Part shown: one piece after another, positions 7,235-16,412 of the stretch | How the letters are laid out: each line of letters starts with the position of its first letter | Position numbering within the stretch: position 1 is the first letter of the stretch | Origin: Streptomyces chartreusis | Lineage (GTDB): Bacteria > Actinomycetota > Actinomycetes > Streptomycetales > Streptomycetaceae | Length of the DNA: 64,000 bases | Reading direction: 5' to 3' | NCBI RefSeq assembly: GCF_008704715.1 | Contig: NZ_CP023689.1 | Coordinates: forward strand, 9,734,001 to 9,798,000 | Translations under genes and position numbers: made by a program | The notes under the pieces: model-generated | Database searches by the model: none | Told to the model about the DNA's origin: nothing | Seen by the model: only the letters and a program-made list of their open reading frames with translations

Positions 7235-8149
7235 TCAGTCTTCTGCGACGCGAATGATCGTGCGGCCGGGGACGCGCTGCTTCGGAGCGAAGGCGTCGGC
7301 CGCCTCCGCCAGCGGCCGAACCGCGCCCACCTGTACCCGGAGCCGGCCCTCCCGCAGACGCTGGGCGAGGTCGGCGAGGCGTGCGCGGTCGGGCTCTACG
7401 ACGAAGAAGAGGGCGTGTCCCTCGTCGGGGCGCACGGTGGGTGGGTGGGCGATGGTGACGAGCGTGCCGCCGGGGCGCACGAGGGCGGCCGAGCGGTCGA
7501 GGATGTCGCCGCCGATCACGTCGAACACGATGTCGACCTGGCCGGCGTCCTCCAGTCGGTCGGTCTCCAGGAACGCGTGCGCGCCCAGGCCGAGGACGGT
7601 GTCCCGGTCGGCGGCGCGGCCCGTGCCGACCACGCGGGCTCCCACCTCGTGAGCGAGCTGGACGGCGATGGAGCCGACGCCGCCGGCGGCGCCGTGGATC
7701 AGGACGGTCTGGCCGGTGGTGAGACGGGCGTGGTCGAACAGGCCCTGCCAGGCGGTCAGTCCCGAGATGGGCAGGGCGGCTGCCACCGTGTGGTCGATGT
7801 CGGTGGGGAGCGGCGCGAGATTGCGGGCTTCCACGGCGACGTACTCGGCCAGCGAGCCGTTGCGCGCCCAGTCGGTCGGTCCGAAGACGCGCTGGCCGAC
7901 CGTGAGGCCGGTCGTTCCGTATCCGAGTTCCGTCACCACCCCCGAGACCTCGTGCCCTGGCACGCTCGGAGTGCGGTCGCGGCCGGCGCGGTCGGACCAG
8001 GTTCCGGGCCATTCGAGCTCTCCCCGGGTGAAGCCCGCGGCGTGCACCCGCACGATGACGTCGTTCTCGGCGGCGTGGGGATGAGGAAGGTCCTCGAGTG
8101 TCAGCCCTGTGATTCCGGCCTCGCGATCCCGGACAGTGATGGCTCGCAC
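7235..8149 (-). CDS. NADP-dependent quinone oxidoreductase (zinc-free MDR family)
   Basis: A 304-residue medium-chain dehydrogenase/reductase. The GroES-like N-terminal domain carries VPGHEVSGVV, and the Rossmann domain carries the NADP loop HGAAGGVGSIAVQLA. It lacks zinc-ligand Cys clusters, so it belongs with quinone oxidoreductases. I prefer GTG 8149 (V-RAITVRDREAG): AAAGGA lies six bases upstream, whereas the ATG two codons earlier at 8155 directly abuts that site. It follows the HD-domain gene by 62 bases in the same direction, probably one operon opposite the GlxA regulator. Confidence 0.85.
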   Translation of the reverse strand: MRAITVRDREAGITGLTLEDLPHPHAAENDVIVRVHAAGFTRGELEWPGTWSDRAGRDRTPSVPGHEVSGVVTELGYGTTGLTVGQRVFGPTDWARNGSLAEYVAVEARNLAPLPTDIDHTVAAALPISGLTAWQGLFDHARLTTGQTVLIHGAAGGVGSIAVQLAHEVGARVVGTGRAADRDTVLGLGAHAFLETDRLEDAGQVDIVFDVIGGDILDRSAALVRPGGTLVTIAHPPTVRPDEGHALFFVVEPDRARLADLAQRLREGRLRVQVGAVRPLAEAADAFAPKQRVPGRTIIRVAED

Positions 8150-8211
8150 GAGCATTCCTTTCTTGGCGTGTGGGGGAGAGAGATACCGCTTGGGAGTCGG
8201 CTGCCGTCGGG

Positions 8212-8850
8212 TCACCGCGGCCAGGGAGCCTCGATGATGCGTTCCACCATGGACGTACGGCGGAAACCGGGAACGAAGTGTTCCAGGACGTCCGCATTGA
8301 CGGTCCCGTAGGTGGTGTCCGGGCGGTCTTTGAGACCGTCCACGAATGCCTGTAGGAATTCCTTCTTGAAATCGCCGCGCGGATGAGCGGCGACGATCTC
8401 GTCCACCAGGTCGCTTTCCAGCCTGTCCAGTCCCCAGCCGATCGCGTCCGTCAGGACACCGTGATTCGTGGCGGCGACCTCGGGCTCCATCCGGCCGGGG
8501 ATCCCCGGTGTCGTGTGCAGGGCGATCGCCCGCCAGACCACCTCGGCGGCGCTCTCGGAGAACCCGCGGTCGAGCAGGAACTTCCGTGCGTGGTCGGCGC
8601 CGTCCAGCTCGAAACGCTGCTGTGTGTCGGAGAACGGGATCGAGAGCCCCGCGTCATGGAACATCGCCGAGACGTAGAGCAACTCGGGATCGATCCGGAG
8701 ATTAAGTTCACGCGCATGGAGGGAACCGAAGAGGAATACCCGCCGGGAGTGGTGGAAGATCAGAGGGATCGTCCTCTCCCGAAGAAACTCGGTGGCCCCC
8801 GTGACGGCCGAGGTCTCCGGGATTTCCACCCCTGCGATGATGTCGGTCAT
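8212..8850 (-). CDS. HD-domain hydrolase, cyanamide-hydratase-like
   Basis: A 212-residue metal-dependent HD-domain protein. The His ligands appear as FHHSRRV, AMFHDAGL and IALHTTPGIP, with a later Asp-rich DAIGWGLDRLESDLVD. The pattern resembles the cyanamide hydratase/HD family known from fungi and actinobacteria, although substrate assignment from sequence alone is unsafe. ATG 8850. It is the first gene of a leftward pair with the quinone oxidoreductase and diverges from a GlxA-type regulator 135 bases away, which is the obvious candidate regulator. Confidence 0.8.
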   Translation of the reverse strand: MTDIIAGVEIPETSAVTGATEFLRERTIPLIFHHSRRVFLFGSLHARELNLRIDPELLYVSAMFHDAGLSIPFSDTQQRFELDGADHARKFLLDRGFSESAAEVVWRAIALHTTPGIPGRMEPEVAATNHGVLTDAIGWGLDRLESDLVDEIVAAHPRGDFKKEFLQAFVDGLKDRPDTTYGTVNADVLEHFVPGFRRTSMVERIIEAPWPR

Positions 8851-8985
8851 GATGTCCGTGCTTTCCGATTCGATTCACTACGAATGGACCTTGCGTCCGT
8901 TCTCCACGGTGCCGCCCACAAGGCCCCCGGCGCCGCCTCGGAACGGCCATGAACCACTCGAATCCAGTCACCCCAGGATGGGCCT

Positions 8986-9960
8986 GTGAGCTCCCGCACG
9001 CATCGGGTGGCGATCCTCGTCCACGACGGGGTCAAACTGCTGGACGTCGCCGGCCCCGCCGAGGTGTTCGGTGAGGCGAATCTGCTAGGCGCCGACTACC
9101 GGATCACCCTGGTGTCGACGACGGGCGCCGACGTCACCTCCTCGATCGGCATGCGCATCGCCGTCGACGGCAGCGCCGCCGAGGAGCCGGACCCCGACAC
9201 GTTCCTGATGCCGGGCGGCGACGTCCACCCCAGAACCCCCGTCACCCGCGACCTGGCCGAAGCGGCCCGTGACCTGGCAGGCCGCGCCGGGCGGATCGCC
9301 TCCGTGTGCTCCGGCGCCTTCGTCCTCGGCGCCACCGGTCTTCTGGACGGCAAACGGGCGACCACCCACTGGAAGATCGCGGGCGAACTCGCCGCCAGGC
9401 ACCCGAAGGCGCACGTCGAGCCCGACGCCATCTACGTGCGCGACGGCTCGACGTACACGTCGGCGGGCGTGACCGCGGGCATCGACCTCGCGCTCGCCCT
9501 GGTCGAGGAGGACCACGGTCCCGACGTCAGCCGGGAGGTGGCCCGCTCCCTGGTGGTGTACCTGCAACGAGCGGGCGGCCAGTCACAGTTCTCCGCCCCC
9601 TTGCAGGGCCCGCCGCCCCGGTCGCCGGCCCTGCGCAGCGTCGTCGACCTGGTCACCGCGGATCCCGGCGGCACCTACTCCCTCGCCGAGCTCGCCGGGC
9701 GACTCAACGTCAGTACGCGTCACCTGACCAGACTGTTCCGCGAGGAGTTGGGCACCACGCCGGCCCGCTACGTCGAGTCGATCCGCTTCGACATCGCGAA
9801 GTCGTTCCTCGACCAGGGGTACACCGCGACGCGGGCGGCATCCATGGCCGGCTTCCCGAGCTACGAGAGCCTGCGCCGCGTCTTCGCACGCGAGTTGGCC
9901 ATCAGCCCGACCGCCTACCAGCGCCGCTTCGCCACCGCACGCCGCGAACAGGCTGAGTAG
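8986..9960 (+). CDS. GlxA-family AraC-type transcriptional regulator
   Basis: A 324-residue regulator. The N-terminal DJ-1/PfpI-like domain has the strand VAILVHDGVKLLDVAGPAEVFG and the nucleophile-elbow-like SVCSGAFVLGATGLLDG, but is thought to sense ligands rather than catalyse. The C-terminal AraC domain contains two helix-turn-helix units (YSLAELAGRLNVSTRHLTRLF and GYTATRAASMAGFPSYESLRRVF). The GTG start at 8986 is followed directly by SSRTHRVAILV, the usual N-terminus. It diverges from the HD-hydrolase/oxidoreductase pair. Confidence 0.9.
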   Translation: MSSRTHRVAILVHDGVKLLDVAGPAEVFGEANLLGADYRITLVSTTGADVTSSIGMRIAVDGSAAEEPDPDTFLMPGGDVHPRTPVTRDLAEAARDLAGRAGRIASVCSGAFVLGATGLLDGKRATTHWKIAGELAARHPKAHVEPDAIYVRDGSTYTSAGVTAGIDLALALVEEDHGPDVSREVARSLVVYLQRAGGQSQFSAPLQGPPPRSPALRSVVDLVTADPGGTYSLAELAGRLNVSTRHLTRLFREELGTTPARYVESIRFDIAKSFLDQGYTATRAASMAGFPSYESLRRVFARELAISPTAYQRRFATARREQAE

Positions 9961-10060
9961 AAAACAAGCCGTGTGCCCAACGTCTGCCTCAATAAACAAG
10001 GCTCTATTGGTGAGTGAATTCAGGATCGCAGGGCATTCGGAGTGCGGGAGGTTGATAACT

Positions 10061-10231
10061 ATGGTTCCGCTGCTTCTGGTTCTGCTTCTTGCCCTGATCC
10101 TTTTCGGTGCCGGCTTCGCGCTCAAGGTTTTGTGGTGGGTCGCCATCGCCGTTCTGGTGGTGTGGCTCCTCGGCTTTGTGATGCGTTCCACGAGCACCGG
10201 GGGCGGTCGAGGCCGTTGGTACCGGTGGTGA
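10061..10231 (+). CDS. Small hydrophobic membrane protein
   Basis: A 56-residue protein consisting of a long hydrophobic stretch (MVPLLLVLLLALILFGAG, then LKVLWWVAIAVLVVWLLGFV) and a Gly/Arg-rich tail ending RGRWYRW. It probably forms two short membrane helices. Such 'hydrophobic proteins' are common in Streptomyces and often lie near stress sigma factors, as here. ATG 10061 is chosen because GGGAGG lies ten bases upstream; a longer frame from 9971 has no ribosome site. It is followed immediately by a strong terminator. Confidence 0.8.
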   Translation: MVPLLLVLLLALILFGAGFALKVLWWVAIAVLVVWLLGFVMRSTSTGGGRGRWYRW

Positions 10232-10255
10232 CCTGAGCGCACCATGCGTTTCACA

Positions 10256-10283
10256 GAAGGGCCCGGCTCCGGCCGGGCCCTTC
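10256..10283 (+). terminator. Rho-independent-type hairpin
   Basis: Perfect 12-base stem, GAAGGGCCCGGC and GCCGGGCCCTTC, around the loop TCCG, 24 bases after the small membrane protein stop. It has no U-tract, as is usual in actinobacteria. It separates that gene from the sigma factor. Confidence 0.85.
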
Positions 10284-10376
10284 ACGCATGCAGGAATGGA
10301 GGGCCTGCGACGGGGTAGATGGTGGGCCGACGACGGCCGCGGGCGGCCGCCGTCGGCATCGGGAGAGGGGAAGAAC

Positions 10377-11222
10377 ATGGTGCTCACGCAGGCGACGACC
10401 ACTCGTACGCACACAGGCGATTCGTATGAGGTCGCAGACCCTGCCCACGTGTCGCCTCGGGATGCCCGTGAGCTGTCGCGGTGCTTCTTCGCCGAACTGG
10501 CGCAGTTGGAGGAGGGCACGGCCGAGCACAGCTACGCCCGGAACACGCTGATCGAGATGAACATGTCCCTGGTCCGCTATGCGGCCGGCCGGTTCCGCAG
10601 CCGTGGGCCGGAGGAGATGGAGGACATCGTCCAGGTCGGCATGATCGGCCTGATCAAGGCCATCGACCGTTTCGAGCTGTCGCGCGAGGTCGAGTTCACC
10701 ACTTTCGCGGTGCCGTACATCGTGGGTGAGATCAAGCGGTTCTTCAGGGACACATCCTGGGCCGTGCACGTGCCCCGGCGGCTCCAGGAAGCCCGCTTGC
10801 AACTGGCCCGCGCGAGCGAGGAACTGAACAGCCGACTGGGCCGGACACCGACCGTCAAGGAACTGTCCGAACTGATGAGCCTGCCGGAGCAAGAGGTCGT
10901 AGAGGCCCAACTGGCGTCCAACGGCTACAACTCGGCCTCCCTGGACGCAGCCATCAGCACCAGCGATGACGGTGAAAGCGCCCTACAGGACTTCATCGGG
11001 GCGGAGGACACAGCGCTGGAGCTCGTCGAGAACGTGCACGCGCTGGCCCCGCTGATCGCCGGTCTCGACGAACGCGACCGGCAGATCATTCACATGCGGT
11101 TCGTGGAAGAGCTCAGCCAGGCCCAGATCGGCGCACACCTCGGCGTCTCCCAGATGCACGTCTCCCGTCTCATCTCCAGGCTCCTGGCCCGCCTGCGCGA
11201 AGGCATGCTCAGCACGGCCTGA
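10377..11222 (+). CDS. SigB/SigF/SigG-family RNA polymerase sigma factor
   Basis: A 281-residue stress/sporulation-type sigma factor. Region 2 is IEMNMSLVRYAAGRF...DIVQVGMIGLIKAIDRFE with the -10 recognition helix FTTFAVPYIVGEIKRFFRD. Region 3 is VPRRLQEARLQLARASEEL. Region 4 contains LDERDRQIIHMRFVEELSQAQIGAHLGVSQMHVSRLISRLL. It belongs to the SigB/F/G group of Streptomyces. No anti-sigma or anti-anti-sigma gene is adjacent, so its control must come from elsewhere; the SpoIIE-type proteins at 23.9-27.3 kb are the nearest possible members of such a circuit. ATG 10377 has AGGGG close upstream. Confidence 0.92.
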   Translation: MVLTQATTTRTHTGDSYEVADPAHVSPRDARELSRCFFAELAQLEEGTAEHSYARNTLIEMNMSLVRYAAGRFRSRGPEEMEDIVQVGMIGLIKAIDRFELSREVEFTTFAVPYIVGEIKRFFRDTSWAVHVPRRLQEARLQLARASEELNSRLGRTPTVKELSELMSLPEQEVVEAQLASNGYNSASLDAAISTSDDGESALQDFIGAEDTALELVENVHALAPLIAGLDERDRQIIHMRFVEELSQAQIGAHLGVSQMHVSRLISRLLARLREGMLSTA

Positions 11223-11246
11223 GCCGCAGGCGAGCCAGACAATGGA

Positions 11247-12686
11247 TCAGGCGCCGGGCAGAACGCCGGTGCGGGCCACCTCCGAGTACCAGCGGGCGCT
11301 GGCCTTCGGGATGCGGGTGCCGGTCGGGTAGTCCACGTAGACCGTCCCGAAGCGCTTGCTGTAGCCGTGCGCCCACTCGAAGTTGTCCAGCAGCGACCAC
11401 AGGAAGTACCCGCGCACGTCCGCGCCGTCGGCGATGGCCTGGTGGACCGCGGCAAGGTGGCCGCGCAGGTAGGCGATACGCCCCGGGTCGTTGACCTGGC
11501 CGTCAGGGCCGGCGTAGTCGTCGAACGCCGCACCGTTCTCCGTGATGACCAGCGGCAGCCGCGGGAAGTCGGACGCCAGCCGGCGGAGCAGGTCGTACAG
11601 TCCCGTGGGGTCGACGGCCCAGCCCATGGCGGTGGTGTCGCCGGGTGGCTGGTGGAAGGCGACCTTGTCCGCCGCGGGCCACGGGCTGTGCGAGCTGTTG
11701 CCGTGTCCGTCCGAGGAGTGGCTGCCCGTGCTGCCGGCCTCCGAGACGAGGGTGGGCGTGTAGTAATTGACGCCGAGGAAGTCCAGCGGCTGGTTGATCT
11801 GCCGCAGGTCGCCGTCGCGGACGAAACTCCAGTCGGTCAGGGTGGCGGTGTCCTTGAGCAGGTCCTCCGGGTACTCGCCCTGAAGCATCGGACCGGTGAA
11901 GACCCGGTTGGCGAGCGCGTCGATCCGCCGTGCCGCGTCGGCGTCGGCCGGGTCGTCGGTCAGTGGCCGGACCTGGTGGATGTTCAGGGTGACCGAGCAC
12001 TGGCCACCGGTGGGGAGCCGGTCGCGCAGCGCCTCGACCGCCATGCCATGCGCCAGGTTGAGGTGGTGGGCGGCGCGCAGGGCGGCGACCGGATCCGTGC
12101 GGCCGGGAGCGTGGACGCCGGAGCCGTAGCCCAGAAACGCGCTGCACCAGGGCTCGTTGAGGGTCGTCCAGGTCGTCACCCGGTCGCCCAGGGCGTCGGC
12201 GGCGAGGGCCGCGTACTCGGCGAAGCGCTCGGCCGTGACCCGCTCCGGCCAGCCCCCGCCGTCCTCGAGTTCCTGCGGCAGGTCCCAGTGATACAGGGTG
12301 GCGACGGGCTTGATGCCCTTCGCCAGGAGCTCGTCGACGAGGCGCCGGTAGAAGTCGAGGCCCTTCTGCACGGCGGGGCCGCGTCCGGTGGGCTGGATCC
12401 GGGGCCAGGCGAGGGAGAAGCGGTAGGCGCCGAGTCCGAGGTCGGCCATGAGGGCGACGTCCTCGCGCCAGCGGTGGTAGTGGTCGGTGGCGATGTCACC
12501 GGTGTCGCCGTTGCGGACCCGGCCGGGCGTCCTGGCGTATGTGTCCCAGATCGACGGCGTGCGGCCGTCCTCGGCGGCGGCGCCCTCGATCTGGTACGAG
12601 GCGGTCGCGGAACCCCAGAGAAAGTCACGGGGGAAGGTGCGGGCGCCGTCCATGCCGGACTCGCTCTGCTGTGCAGCGGTGACCAC
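11247..12686 (-). CDS. bglC: GH1 beta-glucosidase
   Basis: A 479-residue glycoside hydrolase family 1 enzyme, the usual length. The acid/base Glu178 lies in TLNEP and the nucleophile Glu383 in [20 protein letters not shown] and NYYTP are also typical. With no signal peptide it would hydrolyse beta-glucosides such as cellobiose in the cytoplasm after import by the adjacent ABC system. GTG 12686 is preceded by AAAGGA. It is the last gene of the leftward solute-binding protein, permease, permease, glucosidase operon, the same order as cebEFG-bglC. The symbol rests on that synteny. Confidence 0.9.
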   Translation of the reverse strand: MVTAAQQSESGMDGARTFPRDFLWGSATASYQIEGAAAEDGRTPSIWDTYARTPGRVRNGDTGDIATDHYHRWREDVALMADLGLGAYRFSLAWPRIQPTGRGPAVQKGLDFYRRLVDELLAKGIKPVATLYHWDLPQELEDGGGWPERVTAERFAEYAALAADALGDRVTTWTTLNEPWCSAFLGYGSGVHAPGRTDPVAALRAAHHLNLAHGMAVEALRDRLPTGGQCSVTLNIHQVRPLTDDPADADAARRIDALANRVFTGPMLQGEYPEDLLKDTATLTDWSFVRDGDLRQINQPLDFLGVNYYTPTLVSEAGSTGSHSSDGHGNSSHSPWPAADKVAFHQPPGDTTAMGWAVDPTGLYDLLRRLASDFPRLPLVITENGAAFDDYAGPDGQVNDPGRIAYLRGHLAAVHQAIADGADVRGYFLWSLLDNFEWAHGYSKRFGTVYVDYPTGTRIPKASARWYSEVARTGVLPGA

Positions 12687-12782
12687 GTAAGTCCTTTCAG
12701 GAATGAGCCCGTTCGCGAGCAGGCGAAGGGGCGAACACGGTTGTACGGGCCCGTCGTTCGTCGCCCGGGCCGGTGTGCGAGG

Positions 12783-13703
12783 TCAGCCCTTGACGGCGCC
12801 GGCCATGATGCCGCTGACGATCTGGCGACCGAAGACGATGAACATCGCCAGCAGCGGAAGCGTGCCGAGCAGCGCGCCCGCCATGATCAGTGACTGATCG
12901 CGGACGTACCCGGCGCTGAGCTGGGTGAGGGCGACGGGGACGGTCGGGTTGGTCATGTCGAGGACCACGACCGGCCAGAAGAAGTCGTTCCAGGCGTGCA
13001 CGAACGTGATCATGAACAGGACCGCCATCGCGGGCCGCGCCACCGGAAGCACGATGCTCCAGAAGATGCGCAGCGAGTGCGCCCCGTCGACGCGCCCCGC
13101 CTCGACGAGTTCGTCCGGCAGCGCCTCCGAGAGGTACTGCCGCATGAAGAACACCCCGACCGCGCTCACCAGCGTCGGGAAGATGACGGCGGGCAGCTGC
13201 TGCGCCAGCCCGAGTTCCGACATCATCATGAACAGCGGTACGACCCCGAGCTGGGGCGGCACCATCATGGTGCCGATCACCAGCATGAGCAGGATGTTGC
13301 GCCCCTTGAAGCGCAGCTTGGCGAAGGCGAAGCCCGCGAGGGTCGCGAACATCACCGTGGACAGCGCGATCACCCCGGCCACGATCGTGCTGTTGATCAT
13401 GGCCTTGCCCATGGCCGCCTCGTCCCACGCGCGGGCGAGGTTGCTGAACAGATTGGGGCCGGGCAGGAACGGCGGCGGCGTCTGGCTGACGCGGGTGTTG
13501 TCCGTGGACGCCGCCACCATCGTCCAGTACAGCGGGAAGATCGACAGAATCGCCATGACGGCGAGCAGGACGTAGGCGAGCGGCCCCGCGTGATGCTGGC
13601 GGCCGGCACCCGGGCGCAGCAGCCGCCGGCCGAGGCGGCGGGGACTTTCGGGTTCCGTCCGGACCGGGATGTCGGGACGGACCGGGAGGCTGTTGACGGT
13701 CAT
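12783..13703 (-). CDS. cebG: Carbohydrate ABC transporter permease, CebG-like
   Basis: A 306-residue MalG-type inner-membrane permease with six predicted transmembrane segments, beginning with PLAYVLLAVMAILSIFPLYW. The EAA loop that contacts the ATPase reads SEALPDELVEAGRVDGAHSLRIFWSIVLP. It should pair with the permease upstream (12 bases between genes). ATG 13703. No ATPase gene is present in this cluster, as in other Streptomyces sugar importers that share the MsiK ATPase in trans. Confidence 0.87.
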   Translation of the reverse strand: MTVNSLPVRPDIPVRTEPESPRRLGRRLLRPGAGRQHHAGPLAYVLLAVMAILSIFPLYWTMVAASTDNTRVSQTPPPFLPGPNLFSNLARAWDEAAMGKAMINSTIVAGVIALSTVMFATLAGFAFAKLRFKGRNILLMLVIGTMMVPPQLGVVPLFMMMSELGLAQQLPAVIFPTLVSAVGVFFMRQYLSEALPDELVEAGRVDGAHSLRIFWSIVLPVARPAMAVLFMITFVHAWNDFFWPVVVLDMTNPTVPVALTQLSAGYVRDQSLIMAGALLGTLPLLAMFIVFGRQIVSGIMAGAVKG

Positions 13704-13715
13704 GGGGGCTCCAGG

Positions 13716-14711
13716 TCAGGGCGTGCGGGGGCGCAGCCGGCGGATCAGGCGCTGCACCGCGAAGACGAGGATGAGCAGCAAGAACATCGCCCAGGCGACA
13801 GTCGCCGCGCGGCCCATCTGGTAGTTCTTCCAGCCCTCCTCGTACAGCAGCAGGCCGAGCGTCTGGTACTGGTTGTCCGCGCCGCCGGTGACTCCGTTGG
13901 GGCCCTGGCCGAAGATCAGCGGCTCACCGAAGAGCTGGGTGGCCCCGATCGTGGAGAGCACGATCGTGAAGACGATGGTGGAGCGGATCCCGGGCACGGT
14001 GACATGGGTGAACTGCTTCCACCGCGAGGCCCCGTCGAGGGAGGCGGCCTCGTATCGCTCGGCGGGGATGGCCTGCATCGCGGCCAGGTACAGCAGCGCG
14101 TTGTAGCCCGTCCAGCGCCAGATCACGATGGTCGAAATGGCGGCCTGGGCAGGCCACTTGTCGGCCTCCCAGTCCAGCGGGTCGATACCCACCACGCCCA
14201 GCATCCAGTTGATCATGCCGAAGTCGCGTTCGAAGAGCATGGTGAACACGAGAGCGGCCGCGCCGACGGACGTGGCGTAGGGGACCAGCGACGCCACGCG
14301 GAAGAACAGCGAGGCGCGCATCCGGTAGTTGAGCAGATGCGCCAGACCGAGCGCCATCAGCAGCTGCGGCACCGTGGAGATGACGCCGATGGTGAAGGTG
14401 TTCTGCAGCGCGTTCCAGAACCGGGAGTCGTTCACGAGGTCGACGTAGTTGTCCCACGCCACCCACTCCATGACGTCCAGGGTGGCGAGCTCCACCCTGT
14501 GCAGGGAGATCCACGCCGTATAGACGAGGGGGTAGAAGCTGAACGCGGCGAAGACGACGAAGAACGGCGCGACGAAGGCGTACGGCGCGCCCTTGAGGTC
14601 CAGCCGGTGCAGCAGGGCACTGCGTTGCTGACCCGTGCGCCCGTTGCCCGTCTTCGGGGACGGGCCTGGAGGCTCCTCGCCGGCCAAGGCGTTCGTGGTG
14701 GAGGTGGCCAC
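13716..14711 (-). CDS. cebF: Carbohydrate ABC transporter permease, CebF-like
   Basis: A 331-residue MalF-type permease with a hydrophilic N-terminus, then YAFVAPFFVVFAAFSFYPLVYTAW and five further membrane segments. The EAA loop is IPAERYEAASLDGASRWKQFTHVTVP. GTG 14711 gives the N-terminus VATSTTNALAGEE and follows GGAAGGA. The frame stays open beyond this into the solute-binding protein gene, but no ribosome site supports a longer form. It is the second gene of the operon. Confidence 0.87.
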   Translation of the reverse strand: MATSTTNALAGEEPPGPSPKTGNGRTGQQRSALLHRLDLKGAPYAFVAPFFVVFAAFSFYPLVYTAWISLHRVELATLDVMEWVAWDNYVDLVNDSRFWNALQNTFTIGVISTVPQLLMALGLAHLLNYRMRASLFFRVASLVPYATSVGAAALVFTMLFERDFGMINWMLGVVGIDPLDWEADKWPAQAAISTIVIWRWTGYNALLYLAAMQAIPAERYEAASLDGASRWKQFTHVTVPGIRSTIVFTIVLSTIGATQLFGEPLIFGQGPNGVTGGADNQYQTLGLLLYEEGWKNYQMGRAATVAWAMFLLLILVFAVQRLIRRLRPRTP

Positions 14712-14802
14712 CGGATTTCCTTCCTGACAGCGGATGTCCGAGCCGGACCCGGGGCGCGCCGGCAACAGGCGGGCGCGCCCCGGGCGGCCTGAGGCCGAGG
14801 GG

Positions 14803-16113
14803 TCAGCCGACCGCCTTCTCGATGCGTTCCGAGGTGGTCTTCCACGCCTTGTCACGCGAGGTGCCCTGCTCGACCAGGGCCAGACCCTGGGAGAAGGTGT
14901 CCTTGATCGTGCCGTCCTTGCGGCCCAGGACCTGCTTGTCCGGGATCTGCTGCGCGGCGGTACCGAAGATCTCGCCGATCGGGGCGTCGCTGAAGTACTC
15001 GGAGGTGACGTTCTTGACGTCGTCACGCTCCAGCGAGGTCCGGGAGGAGGGGAAGTTGCCCAGCTTCTCGAAGATGTGGGCCTGCTGCTCCGGCGCGGTC
15101 AGCCATGCGACGAGCTTCTGCGCCTCCGCCTTGACCGGGCTCTTCTCCACGACGCCGAGGAAGGAACCTCCCCAGTTGGCGCCCTTGGGAGCGTTGGCGA
15201 CGTCCCACTTGCCCGCGTTCTCCGGGCCGGCCTTCTCACTGATGTGGCTCAGCATCCACGCCGGGCAGACGGCGGTGGCGAACGTGCCGTTGGCCAGTCC
15301 CGGATCCCAACCCGGCTGGAACTGACGGAGCTTGGCGCTCAGCCCGTCGTCCGCGGCGTCGGCGGCGAGGTTCCACGCCTCCTTGACGACCGGGTTCTTG
15401 GCGTAGATGAGGCCGCCGTCCTCGTCGTAGTACTGCTCCGGGTAGCCGTAGACCATGGCGTTGAACAGGCCGCTGGCCGAGTCCATGTAGGCGACCTTGT
15501 CGCCCTTGTAGTCCTTCTCGAAGGTGCGGCCGACCTCGACGTACTTCTTCCAGTCGCCCGCCCACAGCTTGCCGACCGCCTCGCGGTCGGTGGGCAGTCC
15601 GGCCTGCTCGAAGTAGTCCTTGCGGTAGCAGACGGCCATCGGGCCGCTGTCGGTCCCGAGACCCAGGACCTTGCCGTCCTTGGTGGTGATCTGCGACTGC
15701 TTCCAGGGCAGGAAGTGGTCGGTGCCCGCGATGCCGGCGAAGTCCGCGAACTTGGCCGACTGGGTCTCCGTGACCTCCTTCGCACGGCCGATCTCGATGC
15801 CCTGGATGTCCTTCAGACCGTTGCCCGCGGCGAGATGGGTCTGGAGCGCGGTGTAGTACGTCTGCTCGTCACCGGCTATCTCGGCCTGGATGTCGACGTC
15901 GGGGTTCTCCTTCTCGTACTGCTCGAGCAGGCCCGACTCCTTGAAGCCCATCACCCCGTACATGCCCATGGTGATGACGACCTTGCCGTCCTTCTTGCCG
16001 CCGCCCGTGACCGAGCCGTCGCCACTGCTGCAACCGGCGACGAGTGCCAACGCGCCGACCGCCGCGGCTGCTGCCGCCAGCCTTCTCCCGCGCGACGTAC
16101 CGAGACTGCTCAT
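14803..16113 (-). CDS. cebE: Sugar-binding lipoprotein, CebE-like
   Basis: A 436-residue extracellular solute-binding lipoprotein. The signal peptide ends in the lipobox LVAGC (Cys28), which would anchor it to the membrane. The mature part shows the family-1 binding protein pattern with many aromatics (WDPGLANGTFATAVCPAWMLSHI, GANWGGSFLGVV). Together with the two permeases and the glucosidase it probably captures cellobiose or a related beta-glucoside. ATG 16113 follows GGGAGAAG. The twin LacI-type operators at 16188-16225 lie about 75 bases upstream. Confidence 0.87.
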   Translation of the reverse strand: MSSLGTSRGRRLAAAAAAVGALALVAGCSSGDGSVTGGGKKDGKVVITMGMYGVMGFKESGLLEQYEKENPDVDIQAEIAGDEQTYYTALQTHLAAGNGLKDIQGIEIGRAKEVTETQSAKFADFAGIAGTDHFLPWKQSQITTKDGKVLGLGTDSGPMAVCYRKDYFEQAGLPTDREAVGKLWAGDWKKYVEVGRTFEKDYKGDKVAYMDSASGLFNAMVYGYPEQYYDEDGGLIYAKNPVVKEAWNLAADAADDGLSAKLRQFQPGWDPGLANGTFATAVCPAWMLSHISEKAGPENAGKWDVANAPKGANWGGSFLGVVEKSPVKAEAQKLVAWLTAPEQQAHIFEKLGNFPSSRTSLERDDVKNVTSEYFSDAPIGEIFGTAAQQIPDKQVLGRKDGTIKDTFSQGLALVEQGTSRDKAWKTTSERIEKAVG

Positions 16114-16187
16114 GAATCTTCTCCCTACGGCCGGCGCAGTCGTATCGGACGGACACGAAAGCGGTGACCAAGCGGCTCCGGTGAGTA

Positions 16188-16225
16188 GTGGGAACGTGCC
16201 CACTCCTGGGTGGGCACGTTCCCAC
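16188..16225. promoter_or_regulatory. Twin LacI-type operators between cebE-like gene and lacI-type gene
   Basis: GTGGGAACGTGCCCAC at 16188-16203 and its exact reverse complement GTGGGCACGTTCCCAC at 16210-16225, six bases apart. Each copy is itself a near-palindrome with the central CG typical of LacI-family operators. Their centres are 22 bases apart, about two helical turns, so two dimers would sit on the same face. The classical CebR site is TGGGAGCGCTCCCA; this site keeps the TGGG/CCCA ends but changes the middle. It probably represses the leftward operon. Confidence 0.8.
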
Positions 16226-16412
16226 CGACGGGAAGCAGACTCACGGCAGCGAGCGGATCTGTCAATGACTTGAACGCGATCAGCGGCCGATTCCGGGTTC
16301 CTGCGTTCATCTTTCGTGGCGGACCGGCCGCCTGCCCGGCCTCGCCGTCTGCCAGAATTGGCGCTGGTCACCAACGCGGTCGACACTGCCGCGGCTTCAG
16401 GGAGGGGAGTGC

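Noticed and set aside
5976-8297. 773-codon minus-strand open frame
   Set aside because: It crosses parts of four well-supported genes, is Arg/Pro/Gly-rich and has no recognisable domain.
10290-10318. GGGTAG-like SigB -10 before the sigma-factor gene (10313-10318)
   Set aside because: The last base deviates from GGGTAY and no GTTT-like -35 is found at the right distance, so autoregulation was not claimed.
16188-16225. Reading the 16-bp inverted repeat as a transcription terminator
   Set aside because: It lies upstream of both divergent genes, and each arm is itself a LacI-type near-palindrome, so operators explain it better.
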